Counted from the first letter of the stretch, positions 24,625 to 33,226 are shown. The stretch: DNA of 64,000 bases from DAOTXL01 sp034435455 (GCA_034435455.1 DAOTXL010000118.1:1-64000), one strand, 5' to 3'. Program-made: numbers and translations. Notes: generated by a model from the sequence alone, not told the origin.

Positions 24625-25500
24625 CTACAAATGCCTGGCACCTTCGGCTCCGGCCACCAGCACAGGTTGGTCAGTCCAATGGAACAGGGAGGCCGGCCAA
24701 TCCTCCTTGAGCCAGCGTTGCCATCTGTGGCAGGGGGCTGCCGCGATCACAATCAGGTCATAGTCCCCCTCGGTCACCTCCTGGTGGATCTGCCGATCGG
24801 GGGGACCCTGGCGCAACCGCAGCGTGCCGGCGATCCCCTGCTCCACCAGGCGGCGGGCCACATGCTGCATCCGCTGCCCCAACGGGGTATCGGTCGTCAG
24901 CAACGCAGGGAGGCCCTTGTCCATACGGACCCGCCAGCTCTCCACGCCTGGTACCGGCGACACGACGGCCAGGGCTGTGATGGCACTGCCGGCGGGGCGG
25001 GCCAGCCGCACCGCCCACTCGACGGCCGCTTCGTCTGTCTCTTCACCCCACAGGACGAGAAGGATGTGCTGGAGCGGCCAGCGGGGCGGTTGCGCGACGA
25101 GCACGGCCCATTGGGAGCCGGGCTGTTCTACCAGGGTGTTCTCCTCCGCCGGATTCAGGAGCAGTGGGCTCAGCACGGGGTGGTCGGGCGAGCCGAGGAT
25201 GACCAGGGTCGGCCCCCCGCCTGCCCCACACCGGGCCGCGATCTCGTTGGCGGTCTCGACGCGGCTGACCCCGGTTTCCAGCAGCCGGCCCAGGTCCTGG
25301 GCATACTCCCACACCTGGCCAAAGGCGGGTTGTGGAAAGGCGACGACCAGCACCTGGCGGGCACGGCACGGCTCCTCTTCCCATTCCTGTCCAGGACAGG
25401 GAACTTGGGTCAGAACCTCAAATCCCAACTTCAATCCCCTACGCCAGAAGGGCCGGAACCCAAAGCCACCGGGGACACGGTGGCAACTTTTCTGGCTCAA
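24625..25500 (-). CDS. UspA-like protein at the head of the pst operon
   Basis: Up to 291 residues; the TTG start at 25500 is uncertain, and a start nearer residue 47 (before RQVLVVAFPQPAFGQ) is possible. Two UspA-like halves: the N-terminal one is degenerate (VLVVAFPQPAFG to WAVLVAQP), the C-terminal one clearer (QHILLVLWGEETDEAAVEWA to DLIVIAAAPCHRWQRWLKED and QPVLVAGAEG). The ATP-binding loop is poorly conserved. It starts the operon leading to pstSCAB and follows the Pho-box-like array, so phosphate starvation probably induces it. Confidence 0.65.
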   Translation of the reverse strand: MSQKSCHRVPGGFGFRPFWRRGLKLGFEVLTQVPCPGQEWEEEPCRARQVLVVAFPQPAFGQVWEYAQDLGRLLETGVSRVETANEIAARCGAGGGPTLVILGSPDHPVLSPLLLNPAEENTLVEQPGSQWAVLVAQPPRWPLQHILLVLWGEETDEAAVEWAVRLARPAGSAITALAVVSPVPGVESWRVRMDKGLPALLTTDTPLGQRMQHVARRLVEQGIAGTLRLRQGPPDRQIHQEVTEGDYDLIVIAAAPCHRWQRWLKEDWPASLFHWTDQPVLVAGAEGARHL

Positions 25501-25561
25501 TGGGCAACGTTTTTGCCCTCAGGGTCCCGACGGCCCGTTTGTTGCAGGATATCACGCGGGC

Positions 25562-25600
25562 GTGACAGGGGCCGTGATGGAGTTGTGACAAAGCTGTGAT
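25562..25600 (-). promoter_or_regulatory. Pho-box-like array of four direct repeats
   Basis: Reverse strand carries TCAC-type repeats: starts at GTGA on + at 25562, 25574, 25585, 25596, spacing 12, 11 and 11 bases; individual half-sites read TCACAG, TCACAA, TCACGG, TCACGC. OmpR/PhoB-family regulators bind such 11-base direct repeats. It is in the 238-base gap between the phoB-like gene and the usp-pst operon. A weak -10 (TATCCT, 25546-25551 region on the reverse strand) follows. Confidence 0.7.
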
Positions 25601-25640
25601 AAAAAGGACCGGAGGGGGCAACGGGTCTGATGAACGATGA

Positions 25641-25668
25641 CCTTCGTGTCCCTGGTGTCCTTCGTGGT
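25641..25668. repeat. CCTTCGTGTCC-type intergenic repeat, copy 1
   Basis: The stretch contains CCTTCGTGTCC, CCTGGTGTCC and TTCGTGGT in succession; the same words recur at 60325-60350. It lies beside the Pho-box array; the remainder of 25601-25738 also holds a degenerate GTAGGGGC palindrome-like segment near 25686-25731 and no gene. Confidence 0.5.
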
Positions 25669-25738
25669 AAGGAAAGAGTCAATATGCCCGGTGGGGCACC
25701 ACGAGGAGGGGTGAGGCAACTTTGCCCCTACGGAAACG

Positions 25739-26449
25739 CTATTTTCCGGGGGAGGGGGAAGAGGGGGGGAGGATCAGACCGTAGCCCAGGCCGGCTACGG
25801 TTTCGATGTACCCCGGTTCGGCTGCTCCGGGCTCACCCGCCTGGGCGATCTTGGCGCGCAACCGGCGCACGAGCTGGCGCAGCATATCCCGGTCGCCGCC
25901 TTCAGGTCCCCAGACATGGTTGATGATCGCGTCGGCGGGCAGGACGTGGCCGGCGTTGAGCATCAGGTAGTCCAGCAGCCGGCTTTCCAGGGGGGTCAGC
26001 GACACAGGTTCGCCGCTGCCCAGGCGCAATTCCCGCCGGCCGGGGTCAAGCGTCAGCTCGCCCACGCGGCGGAGGGCAGGGGTGGCGGCTTTGCCTGCCC
26101 GGCGCAGCACGGCATGGGCCCGGGCCACCAGTTGGCGCGGGCTGAAGGGCTTGGTGATATAATCGTCGGCGCCCAACTCCAGGCCATGGACAATGTCATC
26201 CTCCTCCCCGCGCACGGTGAGCAACAGAATGGGCACGTCGTCCTGCTCGCGGATACGGCGGCAGACCTGGAAGCCATCCAGCCGGGGCAGGTTGACGTCG
26301 AGCACGATCAGATCGGGCTGTTCCTCTGCCCAACGCTGCAAAGCCGCCTGCCCGTCGTGGGCCAGGATCACCTGGAACCCTTCTCGCCGCAAGGTGAAGG
26401 CCAGGACGTCGGCCAGGACCCGATCGTCATCTACAACCAACGTTTTCAT
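25739..26449 (-). CDS. phoB: PhoB/OmpR-family response regulator
   Basis: 236 residues from ATG 26449 (MKTLVVDDDRVLADVLAFTL). Receiver domain 1-120: acidic D8, D9, phosphoacceptor D51 (LIVLDVNLPRLDG), K near 103 (DYITKPFSPRQL). C-terminal OmpR-type winged helix at about 135-228 (SLTPLESRLLDYLMLNAGHV; LRQLVRRLRAKI; YIETVAGLGYGL). Located 9 bases after the sensor kinase gene and upstream of a Pho-box-like array and pst genes, so it is the likely PhoB. The receiver sequence alone does not prove phosphate specificity. Confidence 0.85.
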   Translation of the reverse strand: MKTLVVDDDRVLADVLAFTLRREGFQVILAHDGQAALQRWAEEQPDLIVLDVNLPRLDGFQVCRRIREQDDVPILLLTVRGEEDDIVHGLELGADDYITKPFSPRQLVARAHAVLRRAGKAATPALRRVGELTLDPGRRELRLGSGEPVSLTPLESRLLDYLMLNAGHVLPADAIINHVWGPEGGDRDMLRQLVRRLRAKIAQAGEPGAAEPGYIETVAGLGYGLILPPSSPSPGK

Positions 26450-26458
26450 GGTCAACGG

Positions 26459-28504
26459 TCAGCCGGCAGCCAGCGGCAGGGTGAACCAGAAGGTCGCCCC
26501 ACCGCCCGGACGGTCATCAATCCCCACCTCTCCGCCGTGGGCTTTGACGATGGCTTTGACGACCGACAGTCCCAGGCCGATGCCCACCTGGGCGTCATGG
26601 CCCCCGGAGCGGGGGTGCACAAAGCGCCGGAACAGGTTTTTCCTCTGCTCAGGGGGCACGCCCGGCCCTGAATCGGCCACTGCCACCCGTACCCACCCCC
26701 CTTCGAGGGTGGCGCGCACCTCGATCTCGGCCTCATCGGGGCCATACTTGCTGGCGTTCGATAGCAGGTTGACCAGCACCTGCACCGTCCGGCGGGGATC
26801 GGCGAGCACTACCGGGATGGCCGCCGGCAGTTCGACGACCAGCCGCTGGCCGTGTTTGTCCAGCAGCGGCTGCATCATGGCAATCGCCTCGGCAATCACG
26901 TCGCCCAGGCTGGATGGGCGGGGCCGTACCTGGAAATGGCCGGTCTCGATGTTGGCACTTTCCAGAAGGTTATCAATCAGCGTCTGCAGGCCCAGGACCC
27001 CCAGGTGCAGGGAGGTCAGCAGCTCCGCCAACTCGGCCGGGCTGAGGTCAGAGGCCTGGTCCAGCAGCAGTTCCACCGAAGCGGCCAGGGCCGACAGGGG
27101 GGTGCGGAACTCGTGGGCCACATTGGCCAAAAAGTGGCCGAGGAGGCGGTGGACCGCCTCTTCTTCGCTGACATCGCGAAAGACCAACGCTACGCGGGCA
27201 TCCCCCCCCTCCGGCGGCAAGAGCCTGGCTCCGGTAAAAGCCAGGATCGCCTGCCGCCCGTCGCGCAACTCTACCGGGACCTTGCGGTGCTGGCCGGGCG
27301 GGGGGATGAGCTGGCTGAACGGTCCATCCGATTCGGTCGGCTGGAATATCCGGTCGCAGGAATGGCCCATCACCTCATCCCGGTCCCAGCCGGTGATCCG
27401 CTCTGCGCCGTGGCTGAAGAAGGTGATGTGCCCGTGGCGGTCCAGGGTGACGATCCCCTCGACGATAGCCTCCAACAGGTGGTCGGTCCAGGCCTTTTCC
27501 TGGCGCAGTTCGGCCAGGGAGCGTTTCAGGTCGGAGCGAGCACCCTCCAGGGCCTGGGCCACCAGTGCCACCTCTCGCACGCCGGCCTCTACCTCCAGCG
27601 GCCCCTCCAGATCCCCCCGGCTCATGGCGGTGGCGGCATCGGCCAGGCGGGCCAGGGGGCCGCCGATGCGCCGGGCCAGGACGGTGCCCAACAGGGAAGC
27701 GATGGCCGCCACGGCCACGATGCTGCCCACCAGAATCCACACCAGGCGGCGCTGCGTGCCGACGATGTCCGATACATCCAGGGCCACTTCGGCCTGCAGG
27801 CCCGGACCATCCAGGGAAAAGCGGGCAGCGTAATAGAGATGGCCGCCCAGGTTGAACCTGCCCCGGTCCTCTATCCGGTCTGCCGACGAGGACGGTGGCC
27901 GACGAGCGGGGAGGCTGGTGGCCACCGGTTGGCTGGCCACCAGGATCGTGTGCTCCAGCCCGGTCTGGGCGCGCATCTGCATGGCCAGGTCATCGTCCAA
28001 AGACCGGCCTACGACGACCTGGCCCGGTCCTTCCAGGGGCTGGGCAGCCATCAGCCACACCTGGGGGGGGCTGCCCGCCCCGACGATGTAGAAGGTGGCC
28101 TGCTCCTGCCCGGCACAGGGGTTGGGCGGTCCCGCTTCGCCGGCCTGGGCCACAACCTGCCCTGATCTGCAGAGGAGCACAAGGTCCAGCCCCGACCCTT
28201 GCTGCAAGGTGCGCAGATAGGCCGGCAGTGCTTCCTCGTCCCCCTGGAGCAACAGGCGGTGGAGGGTGGGCCGTTGCGCCGTCAGCGTGGCCAGGTCCCC
28301 CAGTTCCTCCCGGACAGCGGCATAGAGGGCCTGGGTGGCGCGTTCCCCCCGCTGCACCTGGGCCCACGCCTGGCGTTCGATCTGGTGGTGGGTCAACCAC
28401 ACCGCCGGCAGGACGGCCGCCCCGGCCATCAACAGCACCAGGCCGATAAAGCTCAGAATCATCTGCGCCGGCAGTGTGCGCAGGCCAGGTTCCAAACGTT
28501 TCAT
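26459..28504 (-). CDS. sensor histidine kinase (PhoR-like position)
   Basis: 681 residues. TM helix at about 16-38, a large extracytoplasmic sensor region to about 245 (CACHE-like by size), second TM near 250-275 (LVWILVGSIVAVAAIASLLG), HAMP (RRIGGPLARLADAATAMSRG), PAS (ILDRHGHITFFSHGAERITG-type, with TLDRHGHITFFSHGAERI), HisKA with phosphorylated His in AHEFRTPLSAL, and a HATPase region with NASKYGPD (N box), ADSGPGVPPE (G1) and GIGLGLSVVK (G2). Full set of kinase boxes, so probably active. Paired with the phoB-like regulator. The sensor domain is larger than that of classic PhoR, so the input signal could differ. Confidence 0.85.
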   Translation of the reverse strand: MKRLEPGLRTLPAQMILSFIGLVLLMAGAAVLPAVWLTHHQIERQAWAQVQRGERATQALYAAVREELGDLATLTAQRPTLHRLLLQGDEEALPAYLRTLQQGSGLDLVLLCRSGQVVAQAGEAGPPNPCAGQEQATFYIVGAGSPPQVWLMAAQPLEGPGQVVVGRSLDDDLAMQMRAQTGLEHTILVASQPVATSLPARRPPSSSADRIEDRGRFNLGGHLYYAARFSLDGPGLQAEVALDVSDIVGTQRRLVWILVGSIVAVAAIASLLGTVLARRIGGPLARLADAATAMSRGDLEGPLEVEAGVREVALVAQALEGARSDLKRSLAELRQEKAWTDHLLEAIVEGIVTLDRHGHITFFSHGAERITGWDRDEVMGHSCDRIFQPTESDGPFSQLIPPPGQHRKVPVELRDGRQAILAFTGARLLPPEGGDARVALVFRDVSEEEAVHRLLGHFLANVAHEFRTPLSALAASVELLLDQASDLSPAELAELLTSLHLGVLGLQTLIDNLLESANIETGHFQVRPRPSSLGDVIAEAIAMMQPLLDKHGQRLVVELPAAIPVVLADPRRTVQVLVNLLSNASKYGPDEAEIEVRATLEGGWVRVAVADSGPGVPPEQRKNLFRRFVHPRSGGHDAQVGIGLGLSVVKAIVKAHGGEVGIDDRPGGGATFWFTLPLAAG

Positions 28505-28656
28505 AGCGGCGTGTAGTATACACCAAATTGCCGCCTGGGGCCAATCGGCCCGATCCGGCGGGTAGCAAAGCCCTCGGCGTTGGACAAAGGAGCCAAAATA
28601 TGATACAGTCCTGGCGACGTGGAAAAGAGGCAGGAGGTGGGAAGGGGGAGGTTTTT

Positions 28657-29832
28657 ATGTTGAGGTTGGCACAGGCCCTGCTCCTCATTGGTGCGCTGGG
28701 CATCGTGGCTCTTGGTTTGCTGACAGGCGCCCTGGGCGTTCTCAGCGGCCTGGTCGGCTCGCCGGCCGATCGGCTGATGACCCTCACGCTCAGTGTGTCG
28801 TTTCTGACCCTGGCGGTGGGGTTGGGTCTGGCGCTGGCCTGGCAGGCCTGGCAGTCGTTACAGGGCCGCGCCTCCGCTCCCTTCCGGCCCCGGCGCATCT
28901 GGCTGGGGGGGCTGTTGTACCTGCTGGTGTTGCTGGTCGGCCAGGCGATCCTTTCGCTGGACCTGTTGCCGGCCCTCACCTTTCCCCCTTTCCACGTGGC
29001 TGCCGGGGTGCTCCCCCCTCTGATCGTGTTGGGCCTAGTGGGCCACGGCCTGAGCGGCACAGTGCGCTGGCGAGAGGTGGTCTTGCAGGTCGGCAGCGGG
29101 GCCTTTCTGGCGACGAGCCTGGCGTTCGCTGTCGAGCTGGCCATTATCCTGGGGATCGTGATGGTTGCCTTGTTCGCCGTGGCAATTCGGCCCGGCGGTC
29201 CGGAATTGCTCCAGGTCCTGGCCCTGCACCTGGAGAGCCCGGCATGGCTGCAGGACCCGGTCCGGCTGGCCGCTCTGGCCAGGGAACCTGTGATCCTGGC
29301 GGCTATTGCCCTGGTGGCGGTGGGGGGCATCCCGTTCGTCGAGGAGGCGCTCAAGACCGTGGGGGTAGGGTTGCTGACCTGGCAACGCCCCGGGCCGGCC
29401 CGCGCCTTTGTGTGGGGCCTGGCCGGGGGGGCCGGCTTTGCCCTGGCCGAAAACCTGCTCAACACCGCCGGCTCCCTCGACACGTGGATGCCGGTGGTGG
29501 TGCTGCGGCTGGGGGCTACCCTGCTGCACTGCTTCACCGGCGGGCTGATGGGCCTGGCCTGGTATCAGCTTTTGGGGAGGCGGAACCTGAGCCGGGCAGC
29601 GGGCCTGTATGTCGCCAGTGTGGGGGTCCATGCCGCATGGAACGCTCTGGCCGCCGGGCTGACCGTGATCTCGCTGCTGGGTCAGCCTGGGCCGGTTGAC
29701 AGCGCCGGGCAGACGTGGATGGGGGTGGGAATCGCGACCATCCTGGTCCTGCTGGTTGGGCTGGCGTTGGCGGTCGGGTTGGGGCTGACGGGCCTGACCG
29801 CGTTCCTCGGGCAACGCTCCGGTCAAACCTGA
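28657..29832 (+). CDS. PrsW-family-like polytopic membrane protein
   Basis: 391 residues from ATG 28657, preceded by GGGGGAG. About nine or ten hydrophobic segments. PrsW/CPBP-type intramembrane protease motifs are seen in order: EEALKT (near 230), FALAEN (near 265), HCFTG (near 290) and HAAWN (near 328). In PrsW, the glutamates and histidines are in the membrane and help cleave anti-sigma factors. Here they keep that order, but the substrate is not evident. Divergent from the PhoR-like kinase; no anti-sigma gene is next to it. Confidence 0.7.
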   Translation: MLRLAQALLLIGALGIVALGLLTGALGVLSGLVGSPADRLMTLTLSVSFLTLAVGLGLALAWQAWQSLQGRASAPFRPRRIWLGGLLYLLVLLVGQAILSLDLLPALTFPPFHVAAGVLPPLIVLGLVGHGLSGTVRWREVVLQVGSGAFLATSLAFAVELAIILGIVMVALFAVAIRPGGPELLQVLALHLESPAWLQDPVRLAALAREPVILAAIALVAVGGIPFVEEALKTVGVGLLTWQRPGPARAFVWGLAGGAGFALAENLLNTAGSLDTWMPVVVLRLGATLLHCFTGGLMGLAWYQLLGRRNLSRAAGLYVASVGVHAAWNALAAGLTVISLLGQPGPVDSAGQTWMGVGIATILVLLVGLALAVGLGLTGLTAFLGQRSGQT

Positions 29833-29893
29833 CCTCTAACCGACAGGCAGGCCCTCTCAAACACCCCGGCCTCCGCATCCTGAGCCTGGACAG

Positions 29894-29922
29894 TTGTCAA
29901 GGCTGCAGAAACCTGGTATAAT
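29894..29922 (+). promoter_or_regulatory. promoter of the winged-helix pair
   Basis: TTGTCA (29894-29899), 17-base spacer, TATAAT (29917-29922). It fixes the gene's start downstream, since earlier in-frame starts would lie upstream of the transcript. Confidence 0.8.
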
Positions 29923-29980
29923 ATTTTTGTTTGCAGGCACGATGCAGAATCTCGACATTGGCCTTCGGAAGGAGAGCCTT

Positions 29981-31582
29981 GTGATCCGACGGAGAACACA
30001 GACAGAAACCTATTGGCGAGAGGACCTGGCGCTGACCGGCGCGGACATTAGCAGGATCTACGAACTCATCCTGGAGGCTGCCAGGCCGGTCTCTACCCAG
30101 ACCCTGGCCCAGGCGCTGATCGAGGCCCATTGTCAGCAGGAGGAGCGCCTTGTGCAGGCCAGGTTGAACATGGGGCCGGCCTATCAACCCCGTGACCGCT
30201 ACGAGGTTGGGCAAAAGATTATCTTTCCGGTGTTCGACTATGCCCTGGCCACGGTGGTCGGCACCCGGCCCGGCCACAACCCCGATTACGGCGACTTTAC
30301 TGTGATCCAGGTGCAATTTGAGGGGCAGGAGGAGGTCCGCGAATTTGCCTCTGCGTTACAGGGTGAGCACAGGCTGAACCGCCCGGAGGGGGAGGAGAAT
30401 CGGGTGCTTGTCGAAGGCTGGCGGACCCCTGCCGAGCTCTATGAGGCATATGGCCCCCTGGTGGAACAAAAGCTCGTGTCGGCCCTGGCGGAACGTGAGG
30501 AGTTTGTCCGCGTCGGTGACACCTGGTTCCTGAGGGACCTGCTCACCCCCATCACGGAAGGCCACCTGAACATCGCCGAGGCGTTGATTGATGTCAAGGC
30601 CAGGCCCCTGGCCACCGCCGAACTCCTGCCGGAGCTGGACCTGCCCGCCGAAGTGCCGCAGGAGATCCAGCTTTTGTCGCTCACCCTGGCCCTGGAGGCC
30701 GATCCACGGTTTGACAACGTCGGTGACAACGGCCGGGATGTGTGGTACCTCCGCCGGCTGACGCCTATCCCGGTGGTGGACCCCCCGGCTCACCTTCGTT
30801 TTACGGTGGAGCCCTACAATCGGCAGGCCATCAATGAAGAACTGCTGCTGATCGAACGCGAGATTGACGATGAAGGGAGTGGGGAGGAGGTTTTTGGCCC
30901 GAGCCGTCCTCTCTACAAAACCAGCCTCACGTTGACCTATCCTCACTGGCGGGCCGGGACCCTGCCTTTGACGGTCCGCACCCGGGGGCTATTCCCGGCG
31001 GCTACTGCCCACCACACCCCCGTTGTGCTGGTAGACGGCCAGAGTGGAGATCGGATGCAGGGCTGGGTCGTCCACCAGCACTCGTTTGTCTATGGGTTGG
31101 GGGAATGGTATGCGCGTTACAAGCTGCCGGTGGGGGCCCTCCTGAAGCTGGAGCGCACCCGCGATCCCAGGGTCATCATGGTGGACCTGGAGACGCGGCG
31201 GCTCAAACCGGTGTGGGGCAAGGTCGCCACGATTCAGGATGGCAAGTTGGTGTTTCAGGTCCGCAAGGTGCCTGTCGCCTGCGAGTACGATGAGCAGATC
31301 TCTATCGGCGAGGTCGATCCTCAGGCGATTGAGGAGTTCCGCGCCGAGGTGGCGGCCCGAGGGGAGAGCCTGTTGCAGGTCCTGATCCGCGTCATGCCCG
31401 AGTTGATCAAACTCAGCCCGCAGGGCACGGTTCACGCCAAGACGATCTATACGGCGGTGAATATTTTAAAGCGCACCCCGCCCGGCCCGATCTTTGCCTT
31501 GCTTTCGACCGAGCCCTGTTTCATCCTTATGGGCGGCGGGTATTGGACGTTCGATGAGGCGCTGGTCCAAAAACAGGGGTAG
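29981..31582 (+). CDS. conserved protein with repeated winged-helix-like segments
   Basis: 533 residues from GTG 29981, chosen for its GGAAGGAGAG ribosome site and the promoter at 29894-29922; ATG 29942 is an alternative. I do not recognise a named family. Three stretches share the pattern helix-helix-helix-hairpin ending in a short hydrophobic/Trp strand: ISRIYELILEAARPVSTQTL near the start, ALAEREEFVRVGDTWFLRDL near 190, and LTLALEADPRFDNVGDNGRD then VWYLRRL near 260, with a further one near the C-terminus (ILKRTPPGPIFALLST to GGYWTFDEAL). They resemble HARE-HTH/winged-helix modules. A central beta-rich region (about 310-430) looks OB/barrel-like. Probably nucleic-acid-associated; cotranscribed with the next gene. 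Confidence 0.55.
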   Translation: MIRRRTQTETYWREDLALTGADISRIYELILEAARPVSTQTLAQALIEAHCQQEERLVQARLNMGPAYQPRDRYEVGQKIIFPVFDYALATVVGTRPGHNPDYGDFTVIQVQFEGQEEVREFASALQGEHRLNRPEGEENRVLVEGWRTPAELYEAYGPLVEQKLVSALAEREEFVRVGDTWFLRDLLTPITEGHLNIAEALIDVKARPLATAELLPELDLPAEVPQEIQLLSLTLALEADPRFDNVGDNGRDVWYLRRLTPIPVVDPPAHLRFTVEPYNRQAINEELLLIEREIDDEGSGEEVFGPSRPLYKTSLTLTYPHWRAGTLPLTVRTRGLFPAATAHHTPVVLVDGQSGDRMQGWVVHQHSFVYGLGEWYARYKLPVGALLKLERTRDPRVIMVDLETRRLKPVWGKVATIQDGKLVFQVRKVPVACEYDEQISIGEVDPQAIEEFRAEVAARGESLLQVLIRVMPELIKLSPQGTVHAKTIYTAVNILKRTPPGPIFALLSTEPCFILMGGGYWTFDEALVQKQG

Positions 31583-31596
31583 AGGAGCACTGTCCT

Positions 31597-32067
31597 ATGG
31601 GCAAATGGCTGCGACCAACGATAGAGACCAAATTTCACATAGATTTTGACTGGTGGGAAGAGGAGAAGCGGAACTTTCGGGTCCACTTGCTGAGCCACCT
31701 TTGCCCGGAATGCCAGGCCCGCTACAAAGATTATCAGAAGGCCGAGTTGGTGGACTGGATTGATGCCGATACAGCGGAGGTGACCCAGGTGGATGGACTG
31801 TGGCATTCGCTGCGCACCTGCTGTAGCCTCAAGCCCGGTTATACCGACGAGCTGACGCCGCTCACGACCGCCATCTTTCGCGTGTTTCTGGCCAACGGCA
31901 ACGAACCCCTGTCTCCTGTTGAACTACAGGAGCGGGTCCACCGCCCGGCAGAAACCATCCTCCGCACCGTGGGGGGGTTCAAGGTCTATAACGGTATCAA
32001 GCCGGTGCGCGAAGATGGGGTGCGCCGCCGTAGCCCCCATCCCAGACCCCAGCCCAACCAGGAATAA
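31597..32067 (+). CDS. conserved partner protein with winged-helix-like C-terminus
   Basis: 156 residues, 14 bases after the previous gene. N-terminal part (MGKWLRPTIETKFHIDFDWW) has several Trp and two Cys-x2-Cys-like elements (CPEC; CC at about 74). The C-terminal part LTTAIFRVFLANGNEPLSPV then ELQERVHRPAETILRTVGG looks like a winged helix with the same 'helix, loop with P, helix' plan as the neighbour. Function unknown; the pair probably forms one complex. The tail is Arg/Pro-rich. Followed by a strong terminator. Confidence 0.6.
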   Translation: MGKWLRPTIETKFHIDFDWWEEEKRNFRVHLLSHLCPECQARYKDYQKAELVDWIDADTAEVTQVDGLWHSLRTCCSLKPGYTDELTPLTTAIFRVFLANGNEPLSPVELQERVHRPAETILRTVGGFKVYNGIKPVREDGVRRRSPHPRPQPNQE

Positions 32068-32091
32068 CCGGGTCTGCTACCAGGCATGAGA

Positions 32092-32121
32092 GAGGCGGCC
32101 GACCAGCGGCCGCCTTTTTTT
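32092..32121 (+). terminator. terminator after the winged-helix pair
   Basis: Stem AGGCGGCC / GGCCGCCT (eight pairs), seven-base loop, then eight T. Ends the 29981-32067 operon. Confidence 0.9.
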
Positions 32122-32149
32122 CATGTAGAGGCTGCCCTGGCGGTTGCCC

Positions 32150-33073
32150 TCATTTCGAACGCCGGGCGGGGAACAGGCGGTGGAGCATGCGCCGGAACCA
32201 GCGGACAAACCACGGCCTTTGTTGCTTCCGGGCGAAATCTTTGACCGCTTCTCCGGCCTTTTCACGATGGCCGTAGCGCATCTGCAGGGCGGCGCGGTTT
32301 TCGGCGATCCACAGGTACAGGTCGGCTTCGGTGCGGCCGGGGAAATGGTCCAGAATGTTCGAATCGCGGATCCGTTTGACGACCGGCAGGTACACTTCGC
32401 GGTACCAGTCGGCGGCGGCTTCTTCCAGGCTCGGGTAGTGGCGTGAGCGCAGGCCGGTGTAAAACTGATGGACCTCGATATGTTGTAGCAGGCTCCGATA
32501 GCCCCCTGGCCGCGTCAGCTCGATCGGCTGCTCCAGGCCATTGCGATCCAGGGAGGTCTTGTCCAAAAACTCGGCGTACTCGGCTTTCAGAATCAGATCG
32601 TCGGGGGAGGTGTGGGCGTCCAGCGGCACGCGGACAGGGATCTCGACGACACGCGCCCGGATGGTTTTGTGCTTGCGGGCGCGGGCCACCGACACGCGGT
32701 GGTTGCCATCCCGCACAAAGTAGACGTCGCCAACCTTGAACACATCAATAGGCGGCAGGTCCACCTGGCCGTGAAGCTGCTCGATCCGGATCCAGCGGCC
32801 GGGATCGATCTGGGCACGGGGCAGGAAGGCGCGGTTAAAGTCGCGGTAGCGGCCCACACTGCCGACGATCCGGTCCAGGGGGATTTCCTGGATGCGGGCT
32901 TCCTGGGCCGGCGTGCTCAGGTGGAGCTGTTCGCGGACCTGGTCGAAGGAGAGCAGGTTGCCCGACCGGCCGGACAGCTCGGCCAGCATGTCCTGGATAA
33001 AGGCGCGGCGACGGGCGGAGCGAAAGATCGCCCCGGAAACTTCTTGAGACCGGTCAGGAATGGGTGCCGACAA
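32150..33073 (-). CDS. ParB/sulfiredoxin-fold-like protein
   Basis: 307 residues from TTG 33073, which has GAGG six bases upstream; ATG 32989 is an alternative. The region IPLDRIVGSVGRYRDFNRAF followed by FVRDGNHRVSVARA (near 125) is the ParB-N/Srx-type fold with the D-G-x-H-R nucleotide-binding motif. Unlike ParB it lacks a clear helix-turn-helix, and its C-terminus is basic. Possibly a regulator or nuclease-like protein. Downstream of scpB and a small membrane protein in one reverse-strand operon. Interesting beside two ParA genes elsewhere in the window, but too distant to call a pair. Confidence 0.6.
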   Translation of the reverse strand: MSAPIPDRSQEVSGAIFRSARRRAFIQDMLAELSGRSGNLLSFDQVREQLHLSTPAQEARIQEIPLDRIVGSVGRYRDFNRAFLPRAQIDPGRWIRIEQLHGQVDLPPIDVFKVGDVYFVRDGNHRVSVARARKHKTIRARVVEIPVRVPLDAHTSPDDLILKAEYAEFLDKTSLDRNGLEQPIELTRPGGYRSLLQHIEVHQFYTGLRSRHYPSLEEAAADWYREVYLPVVKRIRDSNILDHFPGRTEADLYLWIAENRAALQMRYGHREKAGEAVKDFARKQQRPWFVRWFRRMLHRLFPARRSK

Positions 33074-33080
33074 CTTGGCC

Positions 33081-33215
33081 TCACAGCAGGTAGCCGGCCA
33101 GGATCAGGCATACGGCCAGCCAGGTCAGGACCACGATGGACACCATCAGGCCGACGATCAGCTTTTGCCAGCCGGCAAGCCGCCGGATGGCTTCCAGAAG
33201 ATTCCTCATAGCCAA
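33081..33215 (-). CDS. small single-pass membrane protein
   Basis: 44 residues from TTG 33215 (MAMRNLLEAIRRLAGWQKLI) or 42 from ATG 33209; TTG is favoured because AGGAGG is seven bases from it and 13 from the ATG. One hydrophobic helix LIVGLMVSIVVLTWLAVCLI then LAGYLL fills residues 19-44, preceded by a positive N-terminus (inside). The stop overlaps the spacing before the ParB-like gene by seven bases, and the ribosome site overlaps the end of scpB, so it is tightly embedded in the operon. Function unknown. Too short to be a chance find in itself, but arrangement and ribosome site support it. Confidence 0.6.
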   Translation of the reverse strand: MAMRNLLEAIRRLAGWQKLIVGLMVSIVVLTWLAVCLILAGYLL

Positions 33216-33226
33216 TGGCCTGCCTC

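Noticed and set aside
29894..29980. Longer start for the 533-residue protein at 29894 or ATG 29942
   Set aside because: 29894 lies in the promoter; 29942 lacks a ribosome site, while GTG 29981 has a strong one.
32150..33073. ParB partner for the tandem ParA genes
   Set aside because: It has a ParB-N/Srx-like motif but lacks a clear helix-turn-helix, and it lies 21 kb from the parA genes on another operon.
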